Notes: generated from the sequence alone by a model not told the origin. 64,000 nucleotides of DNA from Salmonella enterica subsp. enterica serovar Choleraesuis (GCA_022846635.1 AP025685.1:3720001-3784000); one strand, 5' to 3'. Positions 1 through 9,981 are shown, numbered from the stretch's first letter. Made by a program: numbers and translations.

Positions 1-1377
1 AGTTCCGAACAGAATATCTTTCAGGCCACCCAGAATACCGTCGTCTACTTCTACCGCTTTGCCTTTGGCATCGGGAGCGCCTGCTTTATCGGTCGCCGCC
101 TGCACGCCTTTTTGCAGCATTTCATAGGCCGACTCGCGGTCTACCGCATCTTCATATTTGCCGTACAGGGATGAGTTGTTAATCAGCGCATTGCGCTCAT
201 CGGCACTCACCGGCCCCATCTGTGAGCAAGGTGCTATGACCATGGCTCGTTCAATCATGGTCGGGCTACCCTTTTCATCAAGGAAGGACACCAGCGCTTC
301 ACCGGTACCCAGCGCTTTAATCGCTTCTTCGGTATCAAATGCCGGGTTGGCGCGCATAGTTTGCGCCGCGCTTTTCACCGCTTTCTGATCTTTTGGCGTG
401 AAGGCGCGCAGCGCGTGCTGCACGCGATTCCCCAGCTGACCCAGCACGTTATCCGGGATATCAGATGGGTTCTGAGTAACGAAGAATACGCCTACGCCTT
501 TAGAACGGATAAGGCGAATCACCTGCTCGATTTTATCCAGCAGTACCTGCGGCGCATCGTTAAATAGCAGGTGCGCTTCGTCGAAGAAAAAGACCAGCTT
601 AGGCTTATCCAGATCGCCAGCTTCCGGCAGTTGCTCGTACAGCTCGGACAGCATCCACAGCAGGCTGGCGGCATACAGGCGCGGCATCTGGTAGAGTTTC
701 TCCGCCGCCAGAATATTAATAACGCCCTTGCCGTTAGCATCGGTGCGCATCCAGTCATGAATATCCAGCATCGGCTCACCGAAGAAGTACTCCGCCCCCT
801 GCTGCTCCAGCGCCAGCAGGCCGCGCTGAATAGCGCCAACCGATGCGCTGCTGATGTTGCCATACTGGTTCTGGAACGATTTGGCGTTGTCGCCAATGTA
901 CTGGGTGATAGAGCGCAGGTCTTTAAAGTCCAGCAGCAGCAGCCCCTGGTCATCGGCAATACGGAAAATGATTTGCAGCACGCCGCTCTGCACTTCATTG
1001 AGGTTCAAAAGACGCGCCAGCAGCAACGGGCCAAGGTCCGAAACCGTAGCCCGAACCGGATGGCCTTTTTCACCGAAAATATCCCACACGGTGACTGGAT
1101 TAGCGTGCGGCTGCCAGTCGGTAACGCCAATGCTTTCCAGCCGTTTTTGCAGCTTATCAGAGGCAGTTCCCGCCACCGCCACACCGGACAAATCGCCTTT
1201 TACGTCAGCCATAAATACAGGCACGCCGATCTCCGACAGGGATTCGGCAATTTTTTGCAGGGTGACGGTTTTCCCGGTACCCGTCGCTCCGGTGATAAGC
1301 CCGTGGCGGTTAGCCATCTGCGGTAGCAGGGCGCAGGAGATCTCGGTGGTTTTAGCAATGAGTAACGGTGTGGTCAT
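1..1377 (-). CDS. yjgR: YjgR, HerA-type ATPase (3' end off window)
   Basis: Predicted cytoplasmic P-loop ATPase of the YjgR/DUF853 family (HerA-like C-terminal helicase fold); its cellular role is not established. The visible part starts [18 protein letters not shown] and shows a Walker A motif (GATGTGKT, near residue 30) and a Walker B-like segment ending in [10 protein letters not shown]. 459 codons are present without a stop, so the last tens of residues lie beyond the left edge. The ATG at 1377 matches the usual YjgR N terminus. In E. coli yjgR also lies near lptG; here a dihydroxyacetone kinase gene separates them, divergent from yjgR. The family assignment is firm; the function is inference. 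Confidence 0.88.
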   Translation of the reverse strand, partial: MTTPLLIAKTTEISCALLPQMANRHGLITGATGTGKTVTLQKIAESLSEIGVPVFMADVKGDLSGVAVAGTASDKLQKRLESIGVTDWQPHANPVTVWDIFGEKGHPVRATVSDLGPLLLARLLNLNEVQSGVLQIIFRIADDQGLLLLDFKDLRSITQYIGDNAKSFQNQYGNISSASVGAIQRGLLALEQQGAEYFFGEPMLDIHDWMRTDANGKGVINILAAEKLYQMPRLYAASLLWMLSELYEQLPEAGDLDKPKLVFFFDEAHLLFNDAPQVLLDKIEQVIRLIRSKGVGVFFVTQNPSDIPDNVLGQLGNRVQHALRAFTPKDQKAVKSAAQTMRANPAFDTEEAIKALGTGEALVSFLDEKGSPTMIERAMVIAPCSQMGPVSADERNALINNSSLYGKYEDAVDRESAYEMLQKGVQAATDKAGAPDAKGKAVEVDDGILGGLKDILFGT

Positions 1378-1583
1378 GATAAGTCTTCCAGTGTTAACGA
1401 TTTGCCGCGTTAGGCATACTGTTTACAGCATAGCGCGAGCGGCCAGAGTCCTCTATCAGATCCTGCCCATAAGCCGCTGAACTGGCGATGTTTCACGCAA
1501 GAAAGCTGCAAATTCACAAGGTTTACTTAACAATTGCGAGCACTGTTCACAGTTCTGTCGCACTCTTAAATTGTCGCTCATAA

Positions 1584-1671
1584 GGTTAAGCAGCCCTCTA
1601 AATACGGGGAGAGGCTGAAGGCCTGTAAGGGCAATTTCCCCGTAACTGCGTACCAGCAGCTACCCTTAACC
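1584..1671 (+). ncRNA. Candidate structured leader RNA upstream of the dihydroxyacetone kinase gene
   Basis: The 320-base gap between divergent yjgR and the kinase gene holds nested inverted repeats. An outer 7-bp helix pairs 1584-1590 (GGTTAAG) with 1665-1671 (CTTAACC). An inner 8-bp helix pairs 1603-1610 (TACGGGGA) with 1637-1644 (TCCCCGTA). A small inner stem pairs AGGC (1612-1615) with GCCT (1621-1624). The structure ends 26 bases before the kinase ATG, so it could be a 5' regulatory leader or a short RNA gene. I do not recognise a known riboswitch class. No other gene is seen in the gap. Confidence 0.4.
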
Positions 1672-1697
1672 CATGGCCTGAATAGCGAAAAATAACT

Positions 1698-3350
1698 ATG
1701 TCCAGATTCTTCTATAACGATCGCGACTCACTGGTCGATGATGCCATCGCTGGAATTATCGCCTCCACTCCCCACCATAATCTCGCCCGCCTGGATGTTG
1801 ACCCATCGATTCGGGTGGTCTTACGTAGCGACTGGGATAAGGGCCGGGTGGCGGTTATTTCCGGCGGTGGATCCGGTCATGAGCCAGCCCACGCAGGATT
1901 TGTGGGGCGCGGTATGCTGACCGCCGCAGTGTGCGGCAACCTGTTCGCTTCGCCAAGCGTAGAAGCCATCCTTCACGCCATCATGGCGCTATCTGGCGAC
2001 CGTGGCTGCCTGCTGATTGTGAAAAACTACACCGGCGACCGGCTTAACTTTGGCCTGGCGGCCGAGCGCGCCCGGCGTTACGGCCTGAAGATAAAAATGG
2101 TCATCGTCGCCGACGATATCGCGCTGCCCGATAACCCGCAGCCGCGCGGGCTGGCCGGTACGGTACTGGTACATAAGATAGCCGGATACGCCGCCGAGCA
2201 GGGCAAGTCGCTGGATGAAGTGCACGCCATTGCACAAAGCGTTTGCGACAACCTGTTTAGCATCGGTGCCGCTATTCGCAGCGCCAGCCTGCCCGGCAGC
2301 CATGAGCCAGAGCGAATAGCCAGCGGAGAAACAGAATTGGGGTTGGGTATCCACGGTGAACCCGGTGCCACGACGCTGCGCTGCGAAAGCGCCCGGGAAC
2401 TTATCGATACCATGGTTGAACGGCTCGAAGCCGCCTGCGGAGACGAGGGACGTCTGGCGGTGCTGCTAAATAATCTGGGCGGCACCTCGGAATTAGAGAT
2501 GGGAGTGCTGGCCCATGCCCTGGCCGAATCACGGCTGGCCGGGCGTATCGACCTGCAAATTGGTCCTGCAACCCTGGTCAGCTCGCTGGATATGAAAGGG
2601 TTCTCGATAACCGCTCTGCGGATGAAGAAAACGTATTGTGAAGCCCTGCTGGCTCCGGTAGAAACCAGCGGCTGGCGCGCTGCGATTGTTCCTGCTCCGG
2701 TAGCCGCTATCCCCCATACCCGGTTGAGCATGGCTTTGGACTACACGCCATCCGACTCTCCGGCTATTGCCGGCGTAGTTGATAGCATTACCCGGGCTCT
2801 AATCGCCAGCGAAAAGAGCCTGAATACCCTGGATGCCAAAACGGGCGATGGTGATACCGGCAGCACCTTTGCCGCCGGCGCACGCGATATTGCAAAGTTA
2901 CTGCAACAGCAGCAGCTACCGCTGGCTGAGCCTGCGCTATTGCTGATGCTAACCGGCGAGCGGCTGGCGGTAGTTATGGGAGGTTCCAGCGGGGTGCTGA
3001 TGTCAATATTCTTCACGACGGCAGGCCAGGCCGTGAGCGAAGGGGCCACTCTGCCCGATGCACTACTCCAGGGGCTAGCCCAGATGCAGCATTACGGCGG
3101 CGCGCAGCCAGGCGACCGTACGCTTATCGATGCGCTGCTTCCAGCACTGGAGTCAATGAAACGCGGCGAGCCGATAACTCAGGCCGCACAGGCAGCCCGT
3201 GACGGCGCTCAGGCGACCGCCGCCATGACGCGCGCCGGAGCCGGGCGCTCTTCTTACGTCAATGCTGCCAATTTAAAAGGAGTGGAAGATCCGGGAGCGG
3301 CGGCTATTGCCGCGGTGTTTGATTCGCTAGCGCACGGTCAAAAAAGTTAG
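1698..3350 (+). CDS. Dihydroxyacetone kinase, single-chain ATP-dependent
   Basis: Phosphorylates dihydroxyacetone to DHAP using ATP. The 550-residue chain has the two-domain layout of Citrobacter DhaK-type enzymes. The N-terminal DhaK domain carries GGGSGHEPAHAG (residues 56-67) and the His that binds substrate covalently (His219 in GLGIHGEPG). The C-terminal DhaL-like ATP domain begins near residue 350 and carries DAKTGDGDTGSTFAAG, whose Asp residues bind Mg-ATP. It is not the PTS-dependent DhaKLM type, because both domains are fused and no dhaM is present. It appears monocistronic: a structured leader lies upstream and a strong terminator downstream. A related triose or FMN-cyclase activity cannot be excluded. 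Confidence 0.9.
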   Translation: MSRFFYNDRDSLVDDAIAGIIASTPHHNLARLDVDPSIRVVLRSDWDKGRVAVISGGGSGHEPAHAGFVGRGMLTAAVCGNLFASPSVEAILHAIMALSGDRGCLLIVKNYTGDRLNFGLAAERARRYGLKIKMVIVADDIALPDNPQPRGLAGTVLVHKIAGYAAEQGKSLDEVHAIAQSVCDNLFSIGAAIRSASLPGSHEPERIASGETELGLGIHGEPGATTLRCESARELIDTMVERLEAACGDEGRLAVLLNNLGGTSELEMGVLAHALAESRLAGRIDLQIGPATLVSSLDMKGFSITALRMKKTYCEALLAPVETSGWRAAIVPAPVAAIPHTRLSMALDYTPSDSPAIAGVVDSITRALIASEKSLNTLDAKTGDGDTGSTFAAGARDIAKLLQQQQLPLAEPALLLMLTGERLAVVMGGSSGVLMSIFFTTAGQAVSEGATLPDALLQGLAQMQHYGGAQPGDRTLIDALLPALESMKRGEPITQAAQAARDGAQATAAMTRAGAGRSSYVNAANLKGVEDPGAAAIAAVFDSLAHGQKS

Positions 3351-3370
3351 CGGGCGCTAACTTATAGGCA

Positions 3371-3407
3371 AAAAAAAATCCCCTGCCATTACGGGAGGGG
3401 ATTTTTG
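3371..3407. terminator. Bidirectional rho-independent terminator
   Basis: An inverted repeat, AAAATCCCCT ... AGGGGATTTT, is flanked by an A-run on the left and a T-run on the right. It lies between the convergent kinase gene and lptG and can serve both. Confidence 0.9.
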
Positions 3408-3420
3408 TCTCAGCGTCAGG

Positions 3421-4506
3421 CTAGCTCTTACGAAGCATCAGCCACACGCTTATCAAGGCAAACGAGGCGCTCGGTATTAATGCGCCCAACAGAGGCGGTA
3501 CGTTGTACACGAGGCTTAGCGGCCCGAAGATTTGGTCAAGTACGTAGAACACAAAACCAAAGCTGATACCGGTGATAACCCTCACCCCCATCGGCACGCT
3601 ACGCAGTGGCCCGAAGATAAATGACAGCGCCATCAGCATCATCACCGCTACCGAAACCGGCTGGAAGATTTTGCTCCACATATTGAGTTGGTAACGGCTT
3701 GGGTCCTGGCCACTCGACTTCAGGTATTTCACGTAATCGCGCAGGCCAGTAATCGGCAGCGCATCCGGGTCCAGCGCTACAACGCCAAGTTTGTCAGGCG
3801 TCAGCGTCGTTTTCCAGGTGCCGGAAACCGTCTGAGTACCGGTGATTTTCGTTGGGTCAGTAAGTACTGACTCATCGATCTGTGACAGGTTCCAGACCTT
3901 GGCTTTAGCGTCAAACGTCGCGGAAGCAGCGTGGCGTACCGACTCCAGGCGGCGCTGGTCGTTAAAGCGATAGATGCTTATTCCGGCCAGCGAGTTGTCT
4001 TTGCGCACGCGTTCGATGTAAACAAAGTTCTGACCATCTTTCGCCCACAAACCCTGCTGGGTAGAAAGCAGCGAACCGCCATACATTGCCTGAGCACGGT
4101 AGTTACGCGCCATCTGTTCACCCTGCGGCGCCACCCATTCACCGATTGCCATGGTCAGCAACACCAGCGGAATCGCGGTTTTCATAACTGCCGCCGCAAC
4201 CTGCATACGGGTAAAACCAGAGGCCTGCATAACCACCAGCTCACTGCGCTGTGCCAGCATCCCCAGCCCTAACAGGGCGCCAAGCAGCGCCGCCATAGGG
4301 AAGAAGATTTGAATATCTTTTGGCACGCTGAGGATGGTGTACATCCCGGCGCCCAGCGCGGTATACCCGCCCTGACCCGCCTTACGCAGCTGATCGACAA
4401 ACTTGATGATGCCCGAAAGCGACACCAGCATGAACAGGGTCATCATGATGGTGTTAAAGATGGTCTTACCGATGTAACGATCGAGTACGCCAAATTTCAG
4501 CATCAT
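3421..4506 (-). CDS. lptG: LPS export permease LptG
   Basis: Inner-membrane permease that pairs with LptF and the ATPase LptB2 to extract LPS from the inner membrane and pass it to LptC-LptA. It has 361 residues (E. coli 360), with N-terminal membrane helices starting at MMLKFGVLDRYIGKTIFNTI, a large periplasmic beta-jellyroll domain in the middle and C-terminal helices (SVAVMMLMALSFIFGPLRS onwards). Its ATG overlaps the lptF stop codon by 4 bp (ATGA), so the two are translationally coupled. It ends at the shared terminator. Confidence 0.97.
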   Translation of the reverse strand: MMLKFGVLDRYIGKTIFNTIMMTLFMLVSLSGIIKFVDQLRKAGQGGYTALGAGMYTILSVPKDIQIFFPMAALLGALLGLGMLAQRSELVVMQASGFTRMQVAAAVMKTAIPLVLLTMAIGEWVAPQGEQMARNYRAQAMYGGSLLSTQQGLWAKDGQNFVYIERVRKDNSLAGISIYRFNDQRRLESVRHAASATFDAKAKVWNLSQIDESVLTDPTKITGTQTVSGTWKTTLTPDKLGVVALDPDALPITGLRDYVKYLKSSGQDPSRYQLNMWSKIFQPVSVAVMMLMALSFIFGPLRSVPMGVRVITGISFGFVFYVLDQIFGPLSLVYNVPPLLGALIPSASFALISVWLMLRKS

Positions 4507-5606
4507 GCCACCCCTTTAGCCGCAAAGCGCGAACGAATCCGCCGCATCGGGACGGTGTCCCACAGGTTGAGCGCTACGGCCAGAGCCAGATACAGGAAGT
4601 TGACTATCCACATCCACATCATCGGGTCGACCTTACCTTTGGCACCGTTAGATTTCAGCGAGCTTTGCAGCAAGAAGAACAGCAGGTAAAGCAACATTGC
4701 CGGCAACATCGAAAGCACGCGTCCCTGACGCGGGTTAACCACGCTCAGCGGGACGACCATCAGCGCCATCACCACCACCGAGAAAATCAGCGTGATACGC
4801 CAGTTCAGTTCGGCTACTGCTGCCGGACGTTTAGAGTTGTTCATCAGCTGAGACATGTTCATCTGCTCTGTGTCATCCGGATCAAGCAGCACGTCCTGAT
4901 GGCCGATTATCGCTTTGTAGTCCTGGAAGTCGGTGATACGGAAGTCACGCAACAACGCAGTACCTTCAAAACGGGTCCCGGAATTCAGGCTTACCACCTG
5001 GCTACCATCACGCCGCTGGGTCAGATGGCCGGAATCAGCCACAACTACCGACGGACGCGCGCTACCTTTAGGCCGCAGCTGCGCCAGGAACACGTCTTTA
5101 AAGTTCAGACCGTTCACGCTTTCGATAAACAGCACCGAGCTACCATCGCTGGACTGCTGGAACTGCCCCTGTGCCAGCGCCGCCAGACCCGGGTTGGCTT
5201 TAGCATCTGCCAGCACCTGATCCTGATGGCGGGCGGAAACCGGGCCTGCCCACATAACGTTGAAAGTCGCCGCAACGCCAGTCAACAGCGCCAGTATCAT
5301 CGCCGCTTTAACCAGCACGCTTTTGCCGAGGCCACAGGCGTGCATAACGGTGATTTCACTGTCGGTATAGAGTTTACCGAACGTCATTAACAGCCCAAGG
5401 AACAGGCTTAACGGAAGGATAAGCTGCGCCATAGCAGGCACACCCAATCCCAGAAGAGAGAGTACAAGGTTGGTCGGGATCTCGCCGTCAACCGCCGCTC
5501 CTAAAATCCTGACTAACTTCTGACAGAAGAAGATGAGAAACAGGATGAACAGAATCGCCAGCTGGCTTTTGAGCGTCTCCCGGACAAGATATTTGATGAT
5601 TATCAC
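4503..5606 (-). CDS. lptF: LPS export permease LptF
   Basis: Partner permease of LptG in the LptB2FGC transporter. The 367 residues (E. coli 366) include an amphipathic start (MIIIKYLVRETLKSQLAILF), membrane helices at both ends and a central periplasmic jellyroll domain. It is first gene of the lptFG operon and transcribed away from pepA across a 272-bp divergent promoter region, the same arrangement as in E. coli. Confidence 0.97.
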   Translation of the reverse strand: MIIIKYLVRETLKSQLAILFILFLIFFCQKLVRILGAAVDGEIPTNLVLSLLGLGVPAMAQLILPLSLFLGLLMTFGKLYTDSEITVMHACGLGKSVLVKAAMILALLTGVAATFNVMWAGPVSARHQDQVLADAKANPGLAALAQGQFQQSSDGSSVLFIESVNGLNFKDVFLAQLRPKGSARPSVVVADSGHLTQRRDGSQVVSLNSGTRFEGTALLRDFRITDFQDYKAIIGHQDVLLDPDDTEQMNMSQLMNNSKRPAAVAELNWRITLIFSVVVMALMVVPLSVVNPRQGRVLSMLPAMLLYLLFFLLQSSLKSNGAKGKVDPMMWMWIVNFLYLALAVALNLWDTVPMRRIRSRFAAKGVA

Positions 5607-5719
5607 ATTAAATACGCCTGTGAAAACGAGTCTTTTTGCAGGAAAATCGCTTGTTTCATCGCTTAAACGTCATTTATTCTCTTGGGCTATCGAAAACATC
5701 GCTAAGATAAACCTTAGAC

Positions 5720-5762
5720 AACGGTTTCGTTCCAATAGCTTCACTGACGTAGCGAAACCGTT
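5720..5762. promoter_or_regulatory. Inverted repeat in the lptF/pepA divergent promoter region
   Basis: 10-bp arms, AACGGTTTCG (5720-5729) and CGAAACCGTT (5753-5762), with a 23-base spacer, lie between lptFG and pepA. It may be an operator or a leader hairpin. PepA is known to bind DNA, but assigning this site to PepA would be a guess. Confidence 0.4.
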
Positions 5763-5878
5763 AAAAACATTCGTTAAGATTATCACGAAGTCATCGCAAC
5801 AGCGGTCGTGAGTTACGAAAGATAGCAATTCTATACCGCACTCGCCGCTGTTGTCTTTAAGATTCAGGAGCATGAAGC

Positions 5879-7390
5879 ATGGAGTTCAGTGTAAAAAGCG
5901 GTAGCCCCGAGAAACAGCGTAGCGCATGTATCGTGGTCGGTGTCTTTGAACCGCGTCGTCTGTCGCCAATTGCCGAACAACTCGACAAGATAAGTGACGG
6001 TTATATCAGCGCTCTTCTGCGTCGGGGCGAACTGGAGGGCAAGGCCGGCCAGACCCTGCTGCTGCATCATGTGCCAAATATTCTTTCAGAGCGCATCCTG
6101 CTTATCGGCTGTGGTAAAGAACGCGAGCTTGATGAGCGTCAGTATAAGCAGGTGGTACAAAAAACCATCAACACCCTGAATGATACTGGTTCAATGGAGG
6201 CTGTCTGCTTCCTGACCGAGCTGCACGTGAAAGGGCGTAATACTTACTGGAAAGTGCGTCAGGCGGTCGAAACAGCAAAAGAAACCCTGTACAGCTTCGA
6301 CCAGCTAAAAACCAACAAAACCGAGCCACGTCGTCCGCTGCGTAAAATGGTATTTAACGTGCCAACCCGCCGCGAGCTGACCCTGGGTGAGCGCGCCATC
6401 CAGCACGGCCTGGCCATTGCTGCCGGTGTTAAAGCCGCTAAAGACCTCGGCAATATGCCGCCGAACATCTGTAACGCCGCTTATCTGGCCTCTCAGGCCC
6501 GTCAGCTGGCCGACTCTTTCAGTAAAAACGTCACTACCCGCGTTATCGGCGAGCAGCAGATGAAAGATCTGGGCATGCATTCGTATCTCGCGGTAGGTGC
6601 AGGTTCAACCAATGAATCTCTGATGTCGGTTATTGAGTACAAAGGGAATAAAGACGAAAACGCGCGTCCGATTGTTCTGGTGGGTAAAGGGCTGACTTTC
6701 GATGCTGGCGGTATTTCACTGAAACCTGCCGAAGGCATGGATGAGATGAAATATGACATGTGCGGCGCGGCAACGGTTTATGGCGTTATGCGCATGGTCG
6801 CCGAGCTGCAACTACCGGTGAATGTGGTTGGCGTACTGGCGGGCTGTGAAAACATGCCGGGGGGTCAGGCTTATCGTCCTGGCGATGTACTGACAACGAT
6901 GTCCGGCCAGACTGTAGAAGTGCTGAACACCGATGCCGAAGGCCGACTGGTTCTGTGCGACGTGCTGACATATGTCGAACGCTATGAACCAGAAGTGGTT
7001 ATTGATGTAGCCACTCTGACCGGTGCCTGCGTTATTGCCCTGGGCCACCACCTGACCGGGCTGATGTCCAACCACAATCCGCTGGCTCACGAGCTTATCG
7101 GCGCTTCAGAGCAATCCGGAGACCGTGCGTGGCGCCTGCCTCTGGCCGATGAGTTCCAGGAGCAGCTGGAGTCTAACTTTGCGGATATGGCTAACATTGG
7201 TGGCCGTCCGGGTGGCGCCATCACCGCAGGCTGCTTCCTGGCGCGCTTTACCCGTAAATACAACTGGGCACACCTTGATATCGCAGGTACCGCCTGGCGT
7301 TCTGGTAAAGCTAAAGGCGCGACCGGCCGTCCGGTTCCGCTGCTGGCTCAGTTCCTGCTGAACCGTTCGGGTCTTGGCAACGACGAGTAA
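5879..7390 (+). CDS. pepA: Leucyl aminopeptidase PepA (XerB)
   Basis: Cytosolic M17-family aminopeptidase with two metal ions. In E. coli it is also the DNA-binding accessory protein for Xer recombination at cer and a carAB regulator. The 503 residues equal the E. coli length. The N-terminal DNA-binding domain is followed by the catalytic domain with [19 protein letters not shown] and the signature NTDAEGRL. The ATG at 5879 follows AGGAGC with good spacing. In E. coli holC follows directly; here a terminator and a 2.5-kb repeat array intervene. Confidence 0.98.
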   Translation: MEFSVKSGSPEKQRSACIVVGVFEPRRLSPIAEQLDKISDGYISALLRRGELEGKAGQTLLLHHVPNILSERILLIGCGKERELDERQYKQVVQKTINTLNDTGSMEAVCFLTELHVKGRNTYWKVRQAVETAKETLYSFDQLKTNKTEPRRPLRKMVFNVPTRRELTLGERAIQHGLAIAAGVKAAKDLGNMPPNICNAAYLASQARQLADSFSKNVTTRVIGEQQMKDLGMHSYLAVGAGSTNESLMSVIEYKGNKDENARPIVLVGKGLTFDAGGISLKPAEGMDEMKYDMCGAATVYGVMRMVAELQLPVNVVGVLAGCENMPGGQAYRPGDVLTTMSGQTVEVLNTDAEGRLVLCDVLTYVERYEPEVVIDVATLTGACVIALGHHLTGLMSNHNPLAHELIGASEQSGDRAWRLPLADEFQEQLESNFADMANIGGRPGGAITAGCFLARFTRKYNWAHLDIAGTAWRSGKAKGATGRPVPLLAQFLLNRSGLGNDE

Positions 7391-7414
7391 GGTTGTTAAG
7401 CATTCGCTTTATGA

Positions 7415-7440
7415 AGCCCTCCAGATGGAGGGCTTTTTTG
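7415..7440 (+). terminator. pepA rho-independent terminator
   Basis: Stem AGCCCTCC/GGAGGGCT (7415-7422 and 7427-7434), tetraloop AGAT, followed by a run of T. Confidence 0.93.
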
Positions 7441-7500
7441 TTTATATGGAGTGTTTCGGGTATGGGTTTAGGGGGCGGGTTGTATGCGGTGAATACGCAA

Positions 7501-8142
7501 GTGAACGGAACCTTCACTTAATTTCAGATGAACTCCCGCAGGCAGATATCCATATGTAATGCCGGTGCTGATTGCGCTCTTACATGTACACAATATCCAT
7601 GCCGCTTACGGCACTCAGAGCGCGCAAAGGGCGGCTCTGTCGCCGCCGCCCTCTGCACTCCCGGGCGACCGGCAAAAAAATCGCTGCTGCGCAGTTCCCT
7701 CCTGCTTCTTGCGGCTGCCTGCTCGGGCACGGGCGGTATGCTGCGGCCATGCAGCTCCCGCCCTGCGCTCACATCCCTGTGAGCGCTCCCGGTCAGCCGC
7801 AAACGCGTCGGCGATTTTCAGCCGGGGAAATGCCGCTTCAGTTTTGGGTTTTTACAGCGACAATATCGCTGCTGTTCGTCTCTCAACGGGCAGCAAGATC
7901 CTCCCCCCATCCGGCCCGGCGAACCGGAGCGCTGACGCAGACGGTCAGCCCGACAGGACGTCGGGCTGAGGCGGAACAAGACAGGATGTCGCGTACCGCC
8001 GACCGCCGGAGACAGCACGGGAGGCGAGCGCAGTGCGAAGCACCGGGACGAACAGGGGGCCGCTGGGATTGTAAAGGGGCTGTCGGCACAGCCCCTTTAC
8101 CCGTTCACGTGTGGTGTGCAGGTTATATTCTGCGAAACGGGC
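7501..8142. repeat. Modular repeat, unit 1 (642 bp)
   Basis: First unit of a tandem array that begins at the recurring GTGAACGG. In order it holds: a stem GGGCGGC/GCCGCCC near 7629-7651; a stem GGGCGG/CCGCCC (7731-7736/7758-7763); an 8-bp hairpin GCGCTCAC/GTGAGCGC (7765-7772/7779-7786); a 9-bp hairpin CAGCCCGAC/GTCGGGCTG with loop AGGAC (7946-7968); a short hairpin GACA-GGA-TGTC (7980-7990); and a 30-bp palindrome (8071-8100). Open frames cross it in several phases, but none is conserved between units, so I treat it as non-coding. Confidence 0.85.
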
Positions 8143-8766
8143 GTGAACGGAACCTTCGCCCGATTTTCAGAGCTACCTCCTCAGGCAGATTCCATATGTA
8201 ATGCCAGTGCTGGTTGCGCTCTTTTATGTGCGCAATGTCCATGCCACCCATGGCACCCAGAGCGCGCAAAGGGCGGCTCTGTCGCCGCCGCCCTCTGCAC
8301 TCCCGGGCGACCGGCAAAAAAATCGCCGCTTTGCGGTACCCTCCGCTTCCTGCGGCTGCCTTTCGGGCACGGGCGGTATGCTGCGGCCATGCAGCTCCCG
8401 CCCTGCGCTCACATCCCTGTGAGCGCTCCCGGTCAGCCTTAAACGCGTCGGCGATTTTCAGCCGGGAATATGCCGCTTCAAGTTTTGATTTTTACAGCGG
8501 CAATATCGCTGCTGTTCGTTACCTGAATACCAGCGCAGGCCCGCTCCCCCATGTGAACCGAAGTCCGACTGACCAGGCCAGGCCGCCAGGGATGGCGGAC
8601 TGAAACGCGTAGAGACAGGGATGTCAAGTCGCGACGCCGCAGTCAGCGCGGAACGCAGTGCGAAGCACCGGTTTCTTCTGGGGCCGCTGGGATTGTAAAG
8701 GGGCTGTCGGCACAGCCCCTTTACCCGTTCACGTGTGGTGTGCGGGTTATATTCTGCGAAACGAAA
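8143..8766. repeat. Modular repeat, unit 2 (624 bp)
   Basis: Its first half is nearly identical to unit 1 (hairpin GCGCTCAC/GTGAGCGC at 8405-8426). The second half is a different module: hairpin CCGCCA-GGGA-TGGCGG (8583-8598) and GACA-GGGA-TGTC (8614-8625) replace the unit 1 hairpins at the same places. It ends with the common GAACGCAGTGCGAAGCACCGG block and the 30-bp palindrome at 8695-8724. Confidence 0.85.
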
Positions 8767-9406
8767 GTGAACGGAACCTTCGCCCGATTTTCAGAGCTAC
8801 CACCTCAGGCAGATTCCATATGTAATGCCAGTGCTGGTTGCGCTCTTTCATGTTCATTATTTTTATATGGATACAAGCACCCAGAGCGCGTTGGGGGGAT
8901 GAGTCGCCATCCCCCCAACACCCCCGGCGACCGGCCACAAAATCGCTGCTACGCAGTTCCCTCCGCTTCCTGCGGCTGCCTGCTCGGGCACGGGCGGTAT
9001 GCTGCGGCCATGCAGCTCCCGCCCTGCGGCCACGTCCTTGTGGCCGCTCCCGGTCAGCCGCAAACGCGTCGGCGATTTTCAGCCGGGAGAATGTCGCTTC
9101 AGATTATGACTTTTTACAGCCACAGAATTGCTGCTGTTCGTTACCTGAATACCAGCGCAGGCCCGCTCCCCCATGGAAACCGATGAACCGAAGTCCGACT
9201 GACAAGGCCAGGCCGCCAGGGATGGCGGACTGAAACGCGTAGAGACAGGGATGTCGAGTCGCGATGCCGCAGTCAGCGCGGAACGCAGGTGAACGCAGTG
9301 CGAAGCACCGGTTTCTTCTGGGGCCGCTGGGATTGTAAAGGGGCTGTCGGCACAGCCCCTTTACCCGTTCACGTGTGGTGTGCGGGTTATATTCTGCGAA
9401 ACGCTA
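8767..9406. repeat. Modular repeat, unit 3 (640 bp), with swapped hairpin stems
   Basis: Same framework as unit 2, but two stems have changed on both arms. TTGGGGGGATG/CATCCCCCCAA (8891-8901/8908-8918) replaces the GGGCGGC/GCCGCCC stem. GCGGCCAC/GTGGCCGC (9026-9033/9040-9047) replaces GCGCTCAC/GTGAGCGC. The second-half hairpins (9213-9228 and 9244-9255) match unit 2. The 30-bp palindrome is at 9335-9364. Confidence 0.85.
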
Positions 9407-9762
9407 GTGAACGGCACATTGCCATATCCCAGACAGGCAGCTGCTGGCAGATATCTATATTTCACTCAGCTGTTTCAGCAATTCCCCTGCCGCTGTACTG
9501 AAAAATAATTACAGCAATATTCTCCCCCATCCGGCCCGGCGAACCGAAGCGCTGACGCAGACGGTCAGCCCGACAGGACGTCGGGCTGAGGCGGAACAAG
9601 ACAGGAGGTCGCGTACCGCCGACCGTCGGAGACAGTGCGGGAGGTGAGCGAAGTGCGAAGCACCGGGACGACCAGGGGGCCGCTGGGATTGTAAAGGGGC
9701 TGTCGGCACAGCCCCTTTACCCGTTCACGTGTGGTGTGCAGGTTATATTCTGCGAAACGTAA
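9407..9762. repeat. Modular repeat, unit 4 (short, 356 bp)
   Basis: Shortened unit that lacks the middle hairpins. It carries the unit 1 type second half, with CAGCCCGAC/GTCGGGCTG (9566-9574/9580-9588) and the 30-bp palindrome at 9691-9720. It is followed at 9763 by GTGAACGG and a degenerate start of a further unit that fades out by about 9840. Confidence 0.8.
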
Positions 9763-9885
9763 GTGAACGGAATCAGGCCCAATACCAGACATGCCTTACT
9801 GGCAAATATCTACCTCTACCCCCAATGCTGATTGCACCCTATCCCCCCCACCACAAAAAAATCCCCCTACCCTCACTTGATCTTT

Positions 9886-9937
9886 TATATCTTAAGATAT
9901 ACATTTCTAACTATCGTAAGATACAGTCTTAAGATAC
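9886..9937. promoter_or_regulatory. Three palindromic sites upstream of yqjI (probable YqjI operators)
   Basis: A perfect 16-bp palindrome TATATCTTAAGATATA (9886-9901), a degenerate copy TATCGTAAGATA (9912-9923) and a third with core TCTTAAGA (9927-9934) lie 45-96 bp before the yqjI start. YqjI represses itself in E. coli, so autoregulation through these sites is the simplest reading. This is inference from position and symmetry. Confidence 0.7.
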
Positions 9938-9981
9938 AAAGCACCTATGCGTGCCCTAACAAACAATAAAAGGAATACCCC

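Noticed and set aside
7572..8201. 209-codon open frame across repeat units 1-2, with similar frames in units 2 and 3
   Set aside because: The frames are not conserved between repeat units, several phases are open because the DNA is G+C-rich, and the changes preserve hairpins rather than amino acids.
7501..9840. CRISPR array
   Set aside because: Units are over 350 bp with internal structure and no short repeat-spacer pattern or cas genes.
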